Below are positions 56,144-64,000 of a stretch of 64,000 nt of DNA, piece by piece. A program made the translations under genes and the position numbers. Each line of letters opens with the position of its first letter. Position 1 is the first letter of the stretch. This stretch comes from Geodermatophilus sp. DSM 45219. GTDB taxonomy: Bacteria; Actinomycetota; Actinomycetes; Mycobacteriales; Geodermatophilaceae. The notes below the pieces were generated by a model. That model was not told the DNA's origin. It searched no databases and saw nothing but the letters and a program-made list of their open reading frames with translations. The stretch covers positions 496,001 to 560,000 of the forward strand of contig NZ_FNIQ01000003.1 of the NCBI RefSeq assembly GCF_900104025.1, in the 5' to 3' direction.

Positions 56144-56799
56144 GTCGCGCGTTCGACCCGACCCTCTACCTGGTCACCGACACCGCGCTGTCCCGCCCGC
56201 GGCCGGTCGCCGACGTCGTCCGCGCCGCGGTGGCCGGCGGCGTCACCACCGTGCAGGTGCGGGACAAGACCGCCTCCCGCCGCGAGCTGCTCGAGCTCAC
56301 CCGCGCGGTGCAGGCGGCGCTCGCCGACCGTCCGGACGTCGTCCTGTGGGTCAACGACGCCGTCGACGTCGCCCTGCTGGCCGGCGCGGACGGCGTCCAC
56401 CTCGGCCAGGACGACCTGCCCCCGGCCGAGGTGCGCGCCCTGCTGGGGGCCGACCGGCTGCTCGGGTTCAGCGTCTCCTCCGTTGCCGAGCTGGACGTCG
56501 CCCGGGCCCTGCCGGCCGGCACCGTCGACGTGGTGGGCATCGGCCCGGTGTGGACCACGCCGACGAAGCCGGACGCCGGGAGGGCGCTGGGCCCGGAGGG
56601 CGTCCGCGCGCTGGCCGCCGAGGCGCGTGCCGCCGGCTTCACCACCGTCGCGATCGGCGGGATCGACGCGGGCCGGGCCGGCGAGGTGGCGGCGACCGGG
56701 GTGGACGGCGTCTGCGTCGTCTCGGCGCTGTGCACCGCCGATGACCCGGCCGCCGCGGCCCGCCGGCTGCGCGCGGCGATCGAGGGGGTGCGGGTGTGA
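56140..56799 (+). CDS. thiE: Thiamine-phosphate synthase
   Basis: Joins HMP-pyrophosphate and thiazole phosphate to thiamine phosphate. 219 residues, TIM barrel: [63 protein letters not shown] and [12 protein letters not shown] 56140 overlaps thiM; its stop overlaps thiD (GTGA). Confidence 0.96.
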   Translation: MSRAFDPTLYLVTDTALSRPRPVADVVRAAVAGGVTTVQVRDKTASRRELLELTRAVQAALADRPDVVLWVNDAVDVALLAGADGVHLGQDDLPPAEVRALLGADRLLGFSVSSVAELDVARALPAGTVDVVGIGPVWTTPTKPDAGRALGPEGVRALAAEARAAGFTTVAIGGIDAGRAGEVAATGVDGVCVVSALCTADDPAAAARRLRAAIEGVRV

Positions 56800-57611
56800 G
56801 CGGGGTGCCGACAGCCCTGACCGTCGCCGGCAGCGACCCGAGCGGCGGGGCCGGCATCCAGGCCGACCTCAAGACCTTCAGCGCGCTCGGCGTCTACGGG
56901 ACGGCGGTGCTCACCGCGCTGACCGCGCAGAACACCCGCGGGGTCACCGGGGTCCACGGCGTCCCGCCGGGGTTCGTCGCCGAGCAGCTGGCGACGCTGT
57001 TCGCCGACGTCGAGGTGCACGCCACCAAGCTCGGCATGCTGGGTACCGCAGACGTGGTGCGCGCCGTCGCCGCCGCGCTCGCCGACCGCCCGGCCGGCCC
57101 GGTCGTGTGCGACCCGGTGATGGTGGCGACCAGCGGGGACCGGCTCATCGACGACGCCGCGGTCGACGCCGTCCGCACCGACCTGCTGCCACTGGCCGAC
57201 CTGGTGACGCCGAACGTCCCCGAGGCCGCCGTCCTGCTCGACGCGCCGCCGGCCACCGACGTCGGCCAGCTGTCCGGGCAGGCCACCGCGCTCCTGGCGC
57301 TCGGCCCCCGTGCGGTGCTGCTCAAGGGCGGCCACCTGGGCGGCGAGGAGAGCGTCGACGTGCTGGCCACCGCGGACGGCGTGACGGTCACCCGGCGCCC
57401 GCGGGTGGACACCACCTCGACGCACGGCACCGGCTGCACGCTGTCCTCCGCGCTCGCCGCGCTGGCCGCCCGGCGCCGCACCGACGACTGGACGCAGCTG
57501 GTCGACCCCGCCCGGGACTACCTGCAGCGTGCGCTGGCCGCCGGGAGCAGCCTGGGCGTCGGGTCCGGCCACGGCCCCGTGCACCACTTCGCCGGCATCT
57601 GGAGGGTGTGA
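56796..57611 (+). CDS. thiD: Hydroxymethylpyrimidine/phosphomethylpyrimidine kinase
   Basis: Phosphorylates HMP twice to give HMP-pyrophosphate. 271 residues: [48 protein letters not shown] and [17 protein letters not shown]. With thiM and thiE it completes salvage of both thiamine halves; thiC and thiG are not in the window. A family B repeat follows. Confidence 0.96.
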   Translation: MSGVPTALTVAGSDPSGGAGIQADLKTFSALGVYGTAVLTALTAQNTRGVTGVHGVPPGFVAEQLATLFADVEVHATKLGMLGTADVVRAVAAALADRPAGPVVCDPVMVATSGDRLIDDAAVDAVRTDLLPLADLVTPNVPEAAVLLDAPPATDVGQLSGQATALLALGPRAVLLKGGHLGGEESVDVLATADGVTVTRRPRVDTTSTHGTGCTLSSALAALAARRRTDDWTQLVDPARDYLQRALAAGSSLGVGSGHGPVHHFAGIWRV

Positions 57612-57615
57612 CCTG

Positions 57616-57680
57616 CCGTGATCGTCGGCAGGTGGTCACCTGACACGCCGAGGCGGCCAGCCACCCGCCGATGATCACGG
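57616..57680. repeat. Family B inverted repeat between convergent thiD and flotillin genes
   Basis: Arms 57616-57635 and 57661-57680 pair at 18 of 20 positions, with outer ends CCGTGATC and GATCACGG. The centre is GC-rich. Both gene stops lie within 12 bases of the repeat. Confidence 0.75.
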
Positions 57681-57691
57681 GGGAGTCGGGG

Positions 57692-59224
57692 TCAGGGGGC
57701 GGGCTCCTCCCCGTCGGCCGTCGTGATCGGGACGCGGGTGGCGCCGTCCCCGTTCGGGGTCGCGCCGGCGAAGCGGCGCAGCAGCGCGGCGATGTCGACG
57801 CCGGTCAGGTCGCCGGACAGCTGCAGTCCCTGCGCCACGTTGGCCGCGACCGAGCGGCCCAGCGAGCCCGCGCCGTCGGCGGAGATGACGGTCATCTTGT
57901 CCACGCCGGCCAGCGGGGCCGCGGCGGCCTGCACGACCTCGGGCAGCACCTTGACCAGCATCTCCAGGACCGCCGCCTCGCCGTACTTGGCGAATGCCTC
58001 CGAGCGGGCGTCCAGCGCCTCCGCCTCGGCCTGACCGCGGGCCAGGATCGCGGCCGCCTCGGCCGAGCCCTCGCGCTCGACGGCGTCGGCGATCGCCTGC
58101 CGGCGCAGCTTCTCGGCCTCACCGCGCTTGGCGCCCTCCACCGCCTCGGCCTCGGCCAGCGCCGACCGCCGCGCCCGCTCGCCCTCGCCGGAGAGCCGGG
58201 CCTGCTCCGCGGAGGCCTGCGCGGCGGCGATCGTCGCCTGCCGCTGGGCCTCGGCGTCGAGGATGGCGGCGTTCTTGCGCGCCTCGGCCTCCTGCTCGAC
58301 CTTGTACCGCTGCGCGTCGGCGGGACGGCGCACCTGCGTGTCCAGCTGCCGCTCGGTCAGCGCCGCGGTCCGGACGGCGACCTTTTCCTGCTCGGTGAGG
58401 ATCGCCTGGTCCTGCGCGGCCTGGGCCAGCGGTCCGGCCGCGGCCGCACGGGCGGTGGCGGCGTCGGTCTCGGCGGTGATCTCGGCCTGCCGGAGCGCGA
58501 GCTGGCGCTGGGCGACCGCGATCGCCTCGTCGGCGAGCAGCTGCTCCTGCTGGGCGGCCTGCCGCGCGCGGGCCTCGGCGATCGACGCCTCCTTGAGCAC
58601 CCGGGCGGCCTCGGGGCGGCCCAGGTCGGCCAGGTAGCTGCCCTCGGCCTGGATGTCCTGCAGCTGGAAGGTGTCGAGCACCAGGCCCTGACCGGTGAGC
58701 GAGGACTCGGCCTCCTCGGCGACGGCGGAGGCGAAGGCGGCCCGGTCGCGGATGATCTCCTCGATCGTCAGCCGGCCCACGATCGACCGCAGGGCACCGG
58801 CGAGCACCTCCGAGGTGAAGGTGTCGATGCCCTCCTGCTGGTTGAGGAAGCGCTGCGCGGCGGCACGGACGGAGTCCTCGCTGCCGCCGACCTTGACGAT
58901 GGCCACACCCTCCAGGTCGCACTTGACGCCCTGCTTGGACACCGCGCCGCGGATGCCCACCGGGATGCGCCGGCTCGACAGGTCCAGGGTGTGCAGCTTC
59001 TGCACGACCGGGAGCACGAAGACGCTCGCGCCCATGACGACCTTCTGCCCGGAGGCGTCCCGCGACGTGATCCCCGACGCGCTGGTCACCTCGCGGCCCT
59101 GCCGGCCGGTGACGATGAAGGCCTGGTTCGGCCCGGCGACCTTGATCCGGGACAGCACGAACAGCACGAGCAGGAGCACCAGGGCGGCGATGCCGCCGAG
59201 GGCGATGAGCAGGGTCGGGTCCAC
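57692..59224 (-). CDS. Flotillin-like SPFH-domain membrane scaffold
   Basis: 510 residues. One N-terminal membrane helix (LLIALGGIAALVLLLVLFVL) is followed by an SPFH/Band-7 domain (about 25-200) and a long Ala/Glu-rich coiled coil (about 215-420, repeated EAEARK/AQASAEQARLSGEGERARRS patterns). Flotillins (YuaG/FloT) organise membrane microdomains. Start GTG 59224 sits 2 bp after the upstream NfeD-like gene, the usual NfeD-flotillin pair. Confidence 0.9.
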   Translation of the reverse strand: MDPTLLIALGGIAALVLLLVLFVLSRIKVAGPNQAFIVTGRQGREVTSASGITSRDASGQKVVMGASVFVLPVVQKLHTLDLSSRRIPVGIRGAVSKQGVKCDLEGVAIVKVGGSEDSVRAAAQRFLNQQEGIDTFTSEVLAGALRSIVGRLTIEEIIRDRAAFASAVAEEAESSLTGQGLVLDTFQLQDIQAEGSYLADLGRPEAARVLKEASIAEARARQAAQQEQLLADEAIAVAQRQLALRQAEITAETDAATARAAAAGPLAQAAQDQAILTEQEKVAVRTAALTERQLDTQVRRPADAQRYKVEQEAEARKNAAILDAEAQRQATIAAAQASAEQARLSGEGERARRSALAEAEAVEGAKRGEAEKLRRQAIADAVEREGSAEAAAILARGQAEAEALDARSEAFAKYGEAAVLEMLVKVLPEVVQAAAAPLAGVDKMTVISADGAGSLGRSVAANVAQGLQLSGDLTGVDIAALLRRFAGATPNGDGATRVPITTADGEEPAP

Positions 59225-59226
59225 GG

Positions 59227-59772
59227 TCAGGTGCCTCCGGTCTCGGGCAGGGGGTGGGGCGCGGTCGAGACGACGTGGACGGCGGTCTCGCTGAGCGCCT
59301 CGACGACGTACACGGGTGTGCCGGCGGGCAGCGGGGTGTCGCTGCGCGCCGCGAACTTGATCTGCTGGCCGGCGAGGACCAGGCGGACCTCGCCGTAGCC
59401 CGGGTGGGGCACGGCGGAGACGACGACGCCCTGGGTGCCGGCCAGGTGGTGGCGGGTGAGGGTCTCGGCGGTGGGCATGTCGCGCAGCCCGCGGGACAGC
59501 CGCACCGCGGCCCAGGCCAGCGGGACGGCGAGGACCAGCCCGGCGACCACCGCCAGCCCGGCCCGGCCGCCGTCCGCCATCCCCTCGGGCAGGACCGACG
59601 CGGCCGCGGCGCCGCCGAAGCCGACACCACCGAGGATCGCGGCGACCGCCGGGACGGAGAACGGGCCGTCGGCGTCGCCGAGGTCGCCGAGGTCGCCGAT
59701 CTCCCCGACGACCAGGGAGAGCACGAGGACGCCCAGGCCGAGCGCACCCACGACGAGGAAGACCGCCTCCAC
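59227..59772 (-). CDS. NfeD-like membrane protein, flotillin partner
   Basis: 181 residues. Helices at about 2-23, 42-62 and 70-90 precede a C-terminal OB-fold typical of YuaF/NfeD (LAGTQGVVVSAVPHPGYGEVRLVLAGQ). A GDLGDLGDADG repeat lies in the first loop. Start GTG 59772. Co-transcribed with the flotillin gene. Confidence 0.85.
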   Translation of the reverse strand: MEAVFLVVGALGLGVLVLSLVVGEIGDLGDLGDADGPFSVPAVAAILGGVGFGGAAAASVLPEGMADGGRAGLAVVAGLVLAVPLAWAAVRLSRGLRDMPTAETLTRHHLAGTQGVVVSAVPHPGYGEVRLVLAGQQIKFAARSDTPLPAGTPVYVVEALSETAVHVVSTAPHPLPETGGT

Positions 59773-59886
59773 GCTGTCCCTCCCCGTCGGTGTCCTGCGA
59801 CGCAGACTCCCAGCTCCTGCCCGGGATGATCAACGACTTCCTGTACCGGGGCGTCCGCACCTCACCCCTGAGGAGGACGGGCGACC

Positions 59887-61266
59887 ATGGGGGAGCCGGC
59901 GAGGACGACGAGGAGGTGGGGCGTGCAGCGGGAGGCGAGCATCCTGCACCTGGACCTCGACGCCTTCTTCGCCGCGGTCGAGCAGCGCGACAAGCCCTCG
60001 CTGCGCGGGCGGCCGGTGGTCGTCGGCGGCACGGGCGGCCGCGGGGTGGTGGCGACGGCGTCCTACGAGGCCCGCGCCTACGGGGCCCGCTCGGCGATGT
60101 CGACCGCCGAGGCGCGGCGGCGCTGCCCGTCGGGGACGGCGTTCCTCGGCGGCCGGTTCGCCGCCTACCGCCGTACCTCCGACGTGGTGATGGCGCTGCT
60201 GCGCGAGGTGTCCCCGCTGGTCGAGCCGGTGTCGATCGACGAGGCCTACGTGGACCTCGCGGCCGGCCCGGCGCACGACCTGTCGGTGGACGGCGTCACC
60301 GCACTGGCCCGGGACCTCAAGGAGCGGATCGCCGCGGCCACCGGCGGGGTGACCGGGTCGATCGGCATCGGCAGCTCCAAGCTCATGGCCAAGATCGGCT
60401 CGGACCTCGACAAGCCTGACGGGCTGGTCGTCGTCCCCCCGGGGCGCGAGCTCGAGGTGCTGCACCCCCTGCCGGTGACCCGGCTGGGCGGGGTGGGGCC
60501 GGCGACCGCCGAGCGGCTGCACCAGGTGGGCGTGAAGACCGTCGGGGACCTCGCCGCCAAGTCGCTGCCCGACCTCGTGGCGCTGGCCGGCCGGGCGCAC
60601 GGCACGGGGCTGTACGCGCTGGCCCGGGCCGAGGACGACCGGCCGGTGGTCGCCGAGCGGGAGGCCAAGTCGATCTCGCAGGAGGAGACCTTCGCCCGGG
60701 ACCTCACCGACCTGGCGGTGCTCGGCCGGTACGTCGAGAGCATGGCCGCGCGGGTCGGCGCCCGGCTGCGCGCCGCCGCCCTGTCGGGGCGCACCGTGAC
60801 CCTCAAGCTGCGCCGCTACGACTTCACCACGCTCACCCGCTCGCAGACGCTGCCCCAGCCGACCGACGACCCGCGGGTGATCGCCTCGATCGCGCACCGG
60901 CTGCTCGCCGAGGCCGGCACGCAGGGCGGGCTGCGGCTGCTGGGGGTCGGCGTCTCGGGGCTGTCGCTGTACGCCCAGGGCGACCTGTTCGCGGTGGACG
61001 ACGACCCGCAGCCGGACGAGGCGGTCGAGGACGAGCCGGCCGAGGAGGTGCCGGAGCCGGTGACCGCCGAGTCGCGGTGGTGGCCGGGCCAGGACGTGCG
61101 GCACGACGAGCTCGGCGCCGGGTGGGTGTGGGGCCGGGGGCTGGGCCGGGTCACGGTGCGCTTCGAGGGCCCGCGCACCCCGCCCGGCCCGGTGCGCACG
61201 CTGGCCGCCGGCGACCCCGCGCTGCACCCCGCGGAGCCACCGGAATGGCGCGCCGACGCGGGCTGA
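59887..61266 (+). CDS. dinB: DNA polymerase IV (Y family)
   Basis: Error-prone lesion-bypass polymerase, 459 residues. Catalytic motifs ILHLDLDAFFAAVEQ and VSIDEAYVDLA hold the metal-binding acids, with SIGIGSSKLMAKIGSDLDKPDG, a helix-hairpin-helix GVGPATAERL and a little-finger domain. After about residue 365 there is an acidic linker and an extra domain (WWPGQDVRHDELGAGWVWG) seen in some actinobacterial Pol IV proteins. A beta-clamp motif may be QGDLF. ATG 59887; a GTG 12 codons later is the alternative. Confidence 0.94.
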   Translation: MGEPARTTRRWGVQREASILHLDLDAFFAAVEQRDKPSLRGRPVVVGGTGGRGVVATASYEARAYGARSAMSTAEARRRCPSGTAFLGGRFAAYRRTSDVVMALLREVSPLVEPVSIDEAYVDLAAGPAHDLSVDGVTALARDLKERIAAATGGVTGSIGIGSSKLMAKIGSDLDKPDGLVVVPPGRELEVLHPLPVTRLGGVGPATAERLHQVGVKTVGDLAAKSLPDLVALAGRAHGTGLYALARAEDDRPVVAEREAKSISQEETFARDLTDLAVLGRYVESMAARVGARLRAAALSGRTVTLKLRRYDFTTLTRSQTLPQPTDDPRVIASIAHRLLAEAGTQGGLRLLGVGVSGLSLYAQGDLFAVDDDPQPDEAVEDEPAEEVPEPVTAESRWWPGQDVRHDELGAGWVWGRGLGRVTVRFEGPRTPPGPVRTLAAGDPALHPAEPPEWRADAG

Positions 61267-61296
61267 CCCGTCAGCGGGCCGCGCCACACTGGGGCC

Positions 61297-61746
61297 ATGG
61301 CGAGCTGGGCAGAGGTCGCCGCGGAGGTCCCCGACCTGGCGGCGCGGGTGCGGTCGGCGTTCGCGGCGGGCCGGCACGCGACCGTGGCGACGCTGCGGGC
61401 CGACGGGTCGCCGCGGATCAGCGGCATCGAGGTCGAGTTCGGCGACGACGGCGAGCTGCGGATCGGCTCCATGGCCGGCGCCCGCAAGGTCGACGACCTG
61501 CGCCGCGACCCCCGCTTCGCGCTGCACGGCCCGACCGCCGACCCGGGGGAGGACGGTGCGAACTGGCCGGGGGAGGCCAAGGTCGCCGGCCGGGCGGTGG
61601 AGACGCGCCGGCAGGACGACGGCGCGTCCGTGTTCCGGCTCGACCTCGTCGAGGTGGTGTGGACGGGGCTGACCGACGACCGGTCGGCGCTGCGGATCCT
61701 CTCCTGGCACCCCGGCCGCGGCCTCGAGGACCGCACCCGGACCTGA
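61297..61746 (+). CDS. PNPOx-like FMN-binding split-barrel protein
   Basis: 149 residues. HATVATLRADGSPRISGIEVEF, LRIGSMAGARKVDDLRRDPRFALH and AKVAGRAVE are the pyridoxamine-phosphate-oxidase-like fold marks. Related actinobacterial proteins bind F420 or FMN and reduce diverse substrates; the exact activity is unknown. ATG 61297 with only weak upstream signals; the gene may be leaderless. Confidence 0.85.
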   Translation: MASWAEVAAEVPDLAARVRSAFAAGRHATVATLRADGSPRISGIEVEFGDDGELRIGSMAGARKVDDLRRDPRFALHGPTADPGEDGANWPGEAKVAGRAVETRRQDDGASVFRLDLVEVVWTGLTDDRSALRILSWHPGRGLEDRTRT

Positions 61747-61798
61747 CCGCCACCCGGGCACGCCGGAGCCCGGCCGCACACCCGGCCGGGCCGGCGGG

Positions 61799-62062
61799 TC
61801 AGCGCGCCAGCGCGATCCACCCCGTGACCGTGAGGTCCTGGTCCACCCGGACGACGACCCGCACGCCTGCGCGGGTGACCAGGTGGGCCGAGTACCAGCC
61901 GGTGGGGTCGACCTCGACCCGGTCGACGACGGCATCCGGGTGGTCGACCAGGGCCACGGTGGCCACCTGGACGGCGACGTCCACGGACAGGTCGGGCTCG
62001 AGGCGCACCAGAGGTCGCGTCCGCAGCCAGAGGATCCTGCACTCGGTCGTGCTGGCAGCCAT
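61799..62062 (-). CDS. Small conserved-looking hypothetical protein
   Basis: 87 residues, mainly predicted beta strands (LVRLEPDLSVDVAVQVATVALVD at its core is amphipathic). No signal peptide or motif I can name. ATG 62062 has a strong GGAGG five bases upstream, which supports a real gene. It is divergent from the methyltransferase gene. Confidence 0.65.
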   Translation of the reverse strand: MAASTTECRILWLRTRPLVRLEPDLSVDVAVQVATVALVDHPDAVVDRVEVDPTGWYSAHLVTRAGVRVVVRVDQDLTVTGWIALAR

Positions 62063-62193
62063 GGCGGCCTCCTGTCGTCCGGCGGTCCCCGCTGGGCCGC
62101 TCGGATGCCGACCCTGGGGTGCGCACCTGTGGAGATGCTGGGTGCCAGGTGCCGGTTCCCTCGGGATCCGCACGGGTCGGCGAGGATGGGGCC

Positions 62194-62799
62194 ATGGTCG
62201 AGCAGAGCGCGTGGGTGCGGATGACCCAGCAGGACCCCGGCCACTCGGCCGCCTACGTCCAGCGGTTCCGGGACCTCGCGGCGCAGGGCTTCGACCTCGC
62301 CGGCGAGGCGCGGCTGGTCGACGCGATGCTGCCGCGCGGCTCCCGGGTGCTGGACGCCGGCTGCGGCCCGGGCCGGACCGGCGGCTGGCTGGCCCGCGCC
62401 GGGCACTCCGTCGTCGGGGTGGACGTCGACCCCGTGCTGATCGCTGCCGCGGAGGAGGACCACCCCGGGCCGCGGTGGCTCGTCGGGGACCTCGCCGAGC
62501 TGGACCTGCCCGCGCTGGGCATCACCGAGCCCTTCGACGTCGTGGTCTCCGCCGGGAACGTGATGGCCTTCCTGGCGCCGGGCACGCGGGTCGCCGTCCT
62601 GCGGCGGCTGCGCGCCCACGTCGCGCCCGACGGGCGGGCGGTGGTCGGCTTCGGCGCCGGCCGCGGCTACGCCTTCGACGAGTTCCGGGACGACGCCCGC
62701 GCGGCCGGCTGGGCCGAGGACCTGCTGCTGTCGACCTGGGACCTGCGCCCGTTCACGCCGAAGTCCGACTTCCTGGTCGCCGTCCTGCGCCCCGCCTGA
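62194..62799 (+). CDS. Class I SAM-dependent methyltransferase
   Basis: 201 residues. Motif I VLDAGCGPGRTGGWLARAG, motif II GVDVDPVLIAAAEED and motif III region VVSAGNVMAFLAPG show a complete SAM-binding Rossmann fold. Substrate unknown. ATG 62194 is six bases after GAGGAT, a possible -10 for a leaderless transcript. Confidence 0.87.
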   Translation: MVEQSAWVRMTQQDPGHSAAYVQRFRDLAAQGFDLAGEARLVDAMLPRGSRVLDAGCGPGRTGGWLARAGHSVVGVDVDPVLIAAAEEDHPGPRWLVGDLAELDLPALGITEPFDVVVSAGNVMAFLAPGTRVAVLRRLRAHVAPDGRAVVGFGAGRGYAFDEFRDDARAAGWAEDLLLSTWDLRPFTPKSDFLVAVLRPA

Positions 62800-62837
62800 C
62801 CGAGGACCGCCCCGCCCCGCTCCGCCGCGCTGACCCG

Positions 62838-62910
62838 CCGTGATCATGGGGGTCTTGCCGCCTACCGCAACGAGTCGCCGCGTGTCACGTGCGACACCGC
62901 CATGATCAAC
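62838..62910. repeat. Family B inverted repeat between convergent genes
   Basis: Outer ends TGATCATGG and CCATGATCA, arms imperfect further in, with the central word GTGTCACGTGCGACAC. Same end sequences as 52674-52744 (GATCATGG/CCATGATC). It lies between the methyltransferase and the PucR-type gene. Confidence 0.7.
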
Positions 62911-62928
62911 TCAGGGAGGGGTCGGCGG

Positions 62929-64000
62929 TCAGCGGTCGCCCGCGCCGAGTGCGAGGGTCAGCTCCAGCACCGCCTGCGGGTCCTCCAGGCGGTCGCCGTA
63001 GAGGTCGCGCAGCTGGCCCATGCGGTAGCGGACGGTCTGCGGGTGCACGAACAGCTCGGCGGCGACCTTCTCCCGCCGGCCGTGGTGCAGCAGCCACGAG
63101 CGCAGCGTCTCCACCAGCTTCTCCCGCGGACCGGGGCCCAGCCCGTCGAGCGGGGCGAGCACCTGTGCGCGCAGGTCGGCCAGCGCCTCGCCGTCGGCAC
63201 GCAGCACCAGCTCGGCCAGCCGCAGCTCGGTGTCCACCGGCAGCTCGCCGTCGGGGTGCAGGTCCAGCTGCAGCGCCCGCAGGGCCCGCGAGTAGGAGGA
63301 CCGGGCCTGCTGCCAGGGCCGGGGCGGGCCGACGACGGCCTGCCGCCCGGTCAGCGCCCGGAGCAGCTGGGTGCGGGCGTAGCCGTCGGCGTCCGGCACC
63401 AGCAGCACCGCCCGCTCGGTCCCGGACTCCGGGCCGGGCAGCTCCTCGCCGGCCTGCAGGGTGCGGACGTCGAGCACCCCGAGCGCCCCGCGGGCGCGGT
63501 CCTCCGGCAGCAGGACGGCGGTCAGCGTGCGGGGCGGCGTCCAGTCCGCGCGCTCCGCGGCGGTGGTGAGGTCGTACGGGGGCGCGCCGGTGAGCAGCAG
63601 CTCGGCCAGCCGCTCCAGGTGCCGCCGGCGCAGCCGCCCGCTGCTGTCGAGGTGGTCGGCGTGCCCGGAGGCGCTGGCGGCCGACAGCTGGTCGATGTAG
63701 GCGAACACCAGCTCGGCGAAACGGGCCAGCGACCCGGCGGGCATGCCGGCCGCCACCGCCGTCTCGCTCATGTGCCGCCAGGCCACCCGGGCGCCCACCC
63801 GGTAGGCGGCCAGCAGCGCGTCCATGGTGCGGCCGGTGCGCGCCTCGCCGCGACCGAGCAGGTAGGCGCCCTCCAGGGCCGGGCCGATGGGCCGGCTGGG
63901 GTCCGCGCCCCCCGCCGAGGTGGCGAGCTCCAGGAACCCGCCCAGGGCCAGCTGGACGGCGTTCTCGATCTTGCGGCCCATGGGCCCGGTGAACGCCTCG
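62929..64000 (-). CDS. PucR/CdaR-type transcriptional regulator, 5'-truncated by window edge
   Basis: The visible 357 codons end in the PucR C-terminal helix-turn-helix (LVETLRSWLLHHGRREKVAA, FVHPQTVRYRMGQLRDLYG). The central part is a GGDEF-like regulatory region of the CdaR type. The frame stays open through 64000 (EAFTGPMGRKIE), so ATG 63981 is probably internal and the start lies outside. Such regulators control purine, sugar-acid or amino-acid catabolism; the target is not visible. Confidence 0.88.
   Translation of the reverse strand, partial: EAFTGPMGRKIENAVQLALGGFLELATSAGGADPSRPIGPALEGAYLLGRGEARTGRTMDALLAAYRVGARVAWRHMSETAVAAGMPAGSLARFAELVFAYIDQLSAASASGHADHLDSSGRLRRRHLERLAELLLTGAPPYDLTTAAERADWTPPRTLTAVLLPEDRARGALGVLDVRTLQAGEELPGPESGTERAVLLVPDADGYARTQLLRALTGRQAVVGPPRPWQQARSSYSRALRALQLDLHPDGELPVDTELRLAELVLRADGEALADLRAQVLAPLDGLGPGPREKLVETLRSWLLHHGRREKVAAELFVHPQTVRYRMGQLRDLYGDRLEDPQAVLELTLALGAGDR

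Overview
The window is about 74-75% GC by eye and is packed with genes that use GTG and ATG starts, many coupled by 4-base GTGA or ATGA stop/start overlaps. Gene content fits a motile, aerobic, soil or rock-surface actinobacterium. I infer Geodermatophilaceae (Blastococcus, Geodermatophilus or Modestobacter type) from chemotaxis genes together with otsAB, glpD/glpK/glpF, a BluB-CobT fusion and a SpoIIE-type phosphatase. No rRNA, tRNA, CRISPR array or prophage was seen.

Layout. 1-1005 is the 3' part of glgC. 1109-17978 is a chemotaxis island, entirely on the minus strand. In transcription order it holds four transmembrane methyl-accepting proteins (MCPs) with nearly identical signalling domains, each followed by a strong hairpin terminator, then cheA-cheW, an unrecognised gene, a soluble four-PAS MCP and a protein made of three CheW domains. 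A decayed IS256-type element (14899-16310, exact ends, 8-bp target duplication) sits at the foot of the terminator of the first MCP. 18316-21279 holds otsA-otsB (trehalose) and two crcB fluoride channels. 21514-25052 is a two-gene operon for the osmolyte N-acetylglutaminylglutamine amide. 25256-32405 is mixed: quinone reductase, MazEF-like pair, ABC ATPase remnant, aldo/keto reductase, small membrane proteins and a LOV-domain SpoIIE phosphatase. 32410-36076 holds a flavin reductase, an HMG-CoA-lyase-like enzyme, a PAS-GGDEF cyclase and an M20 peptidase. 36263-42802 is a glycerol locus: glpD, an IclR regulator, two glycerol kinases and glpF, with the same palindromic operator at both promoter regions. 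42867-49696 holds pgm, a DUF4190-like protein, BluB-CobT, a fifth transmembrane MCP and an alpha/beta hydrolase. 49843-52629 is a VapBC pair and an orphan SNF2-like helicase. 52785-57611 holds a TauE exporter, a DUF3291-like protein, a zinc alcohol dehydrogenase and thiM-thiE-thiD; the last two units diverge from back-to-back TPP riboswitches. 57692-64000 holds a flotillin and its NfeD partner, dinB, a PNPOx-like protein, a small hypothetical, a methyltransferase and the 3' part of a PucR/CdaR-type regulator.

How it works together. The MCPs, CheA and CheW proteins form receptor arrays, but cheY, cheR and cheB are not in the window. Trehalose and NAGGN synthesis point to desiccation or salt tolerance. 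Glycerol is taken up by GlpF, phosphorylated by either kinase and oxidised by GlpD. The thiamine genes salvage thiazole and pyrimidine moieties under TPP control.

The most notable non-genic signals are three copies of a perfect parS-like 14-bp palindrome, a family of sense-oriented repeats that begin at or near stop codons, and a second inverted-repeat family found only between convergent genes.
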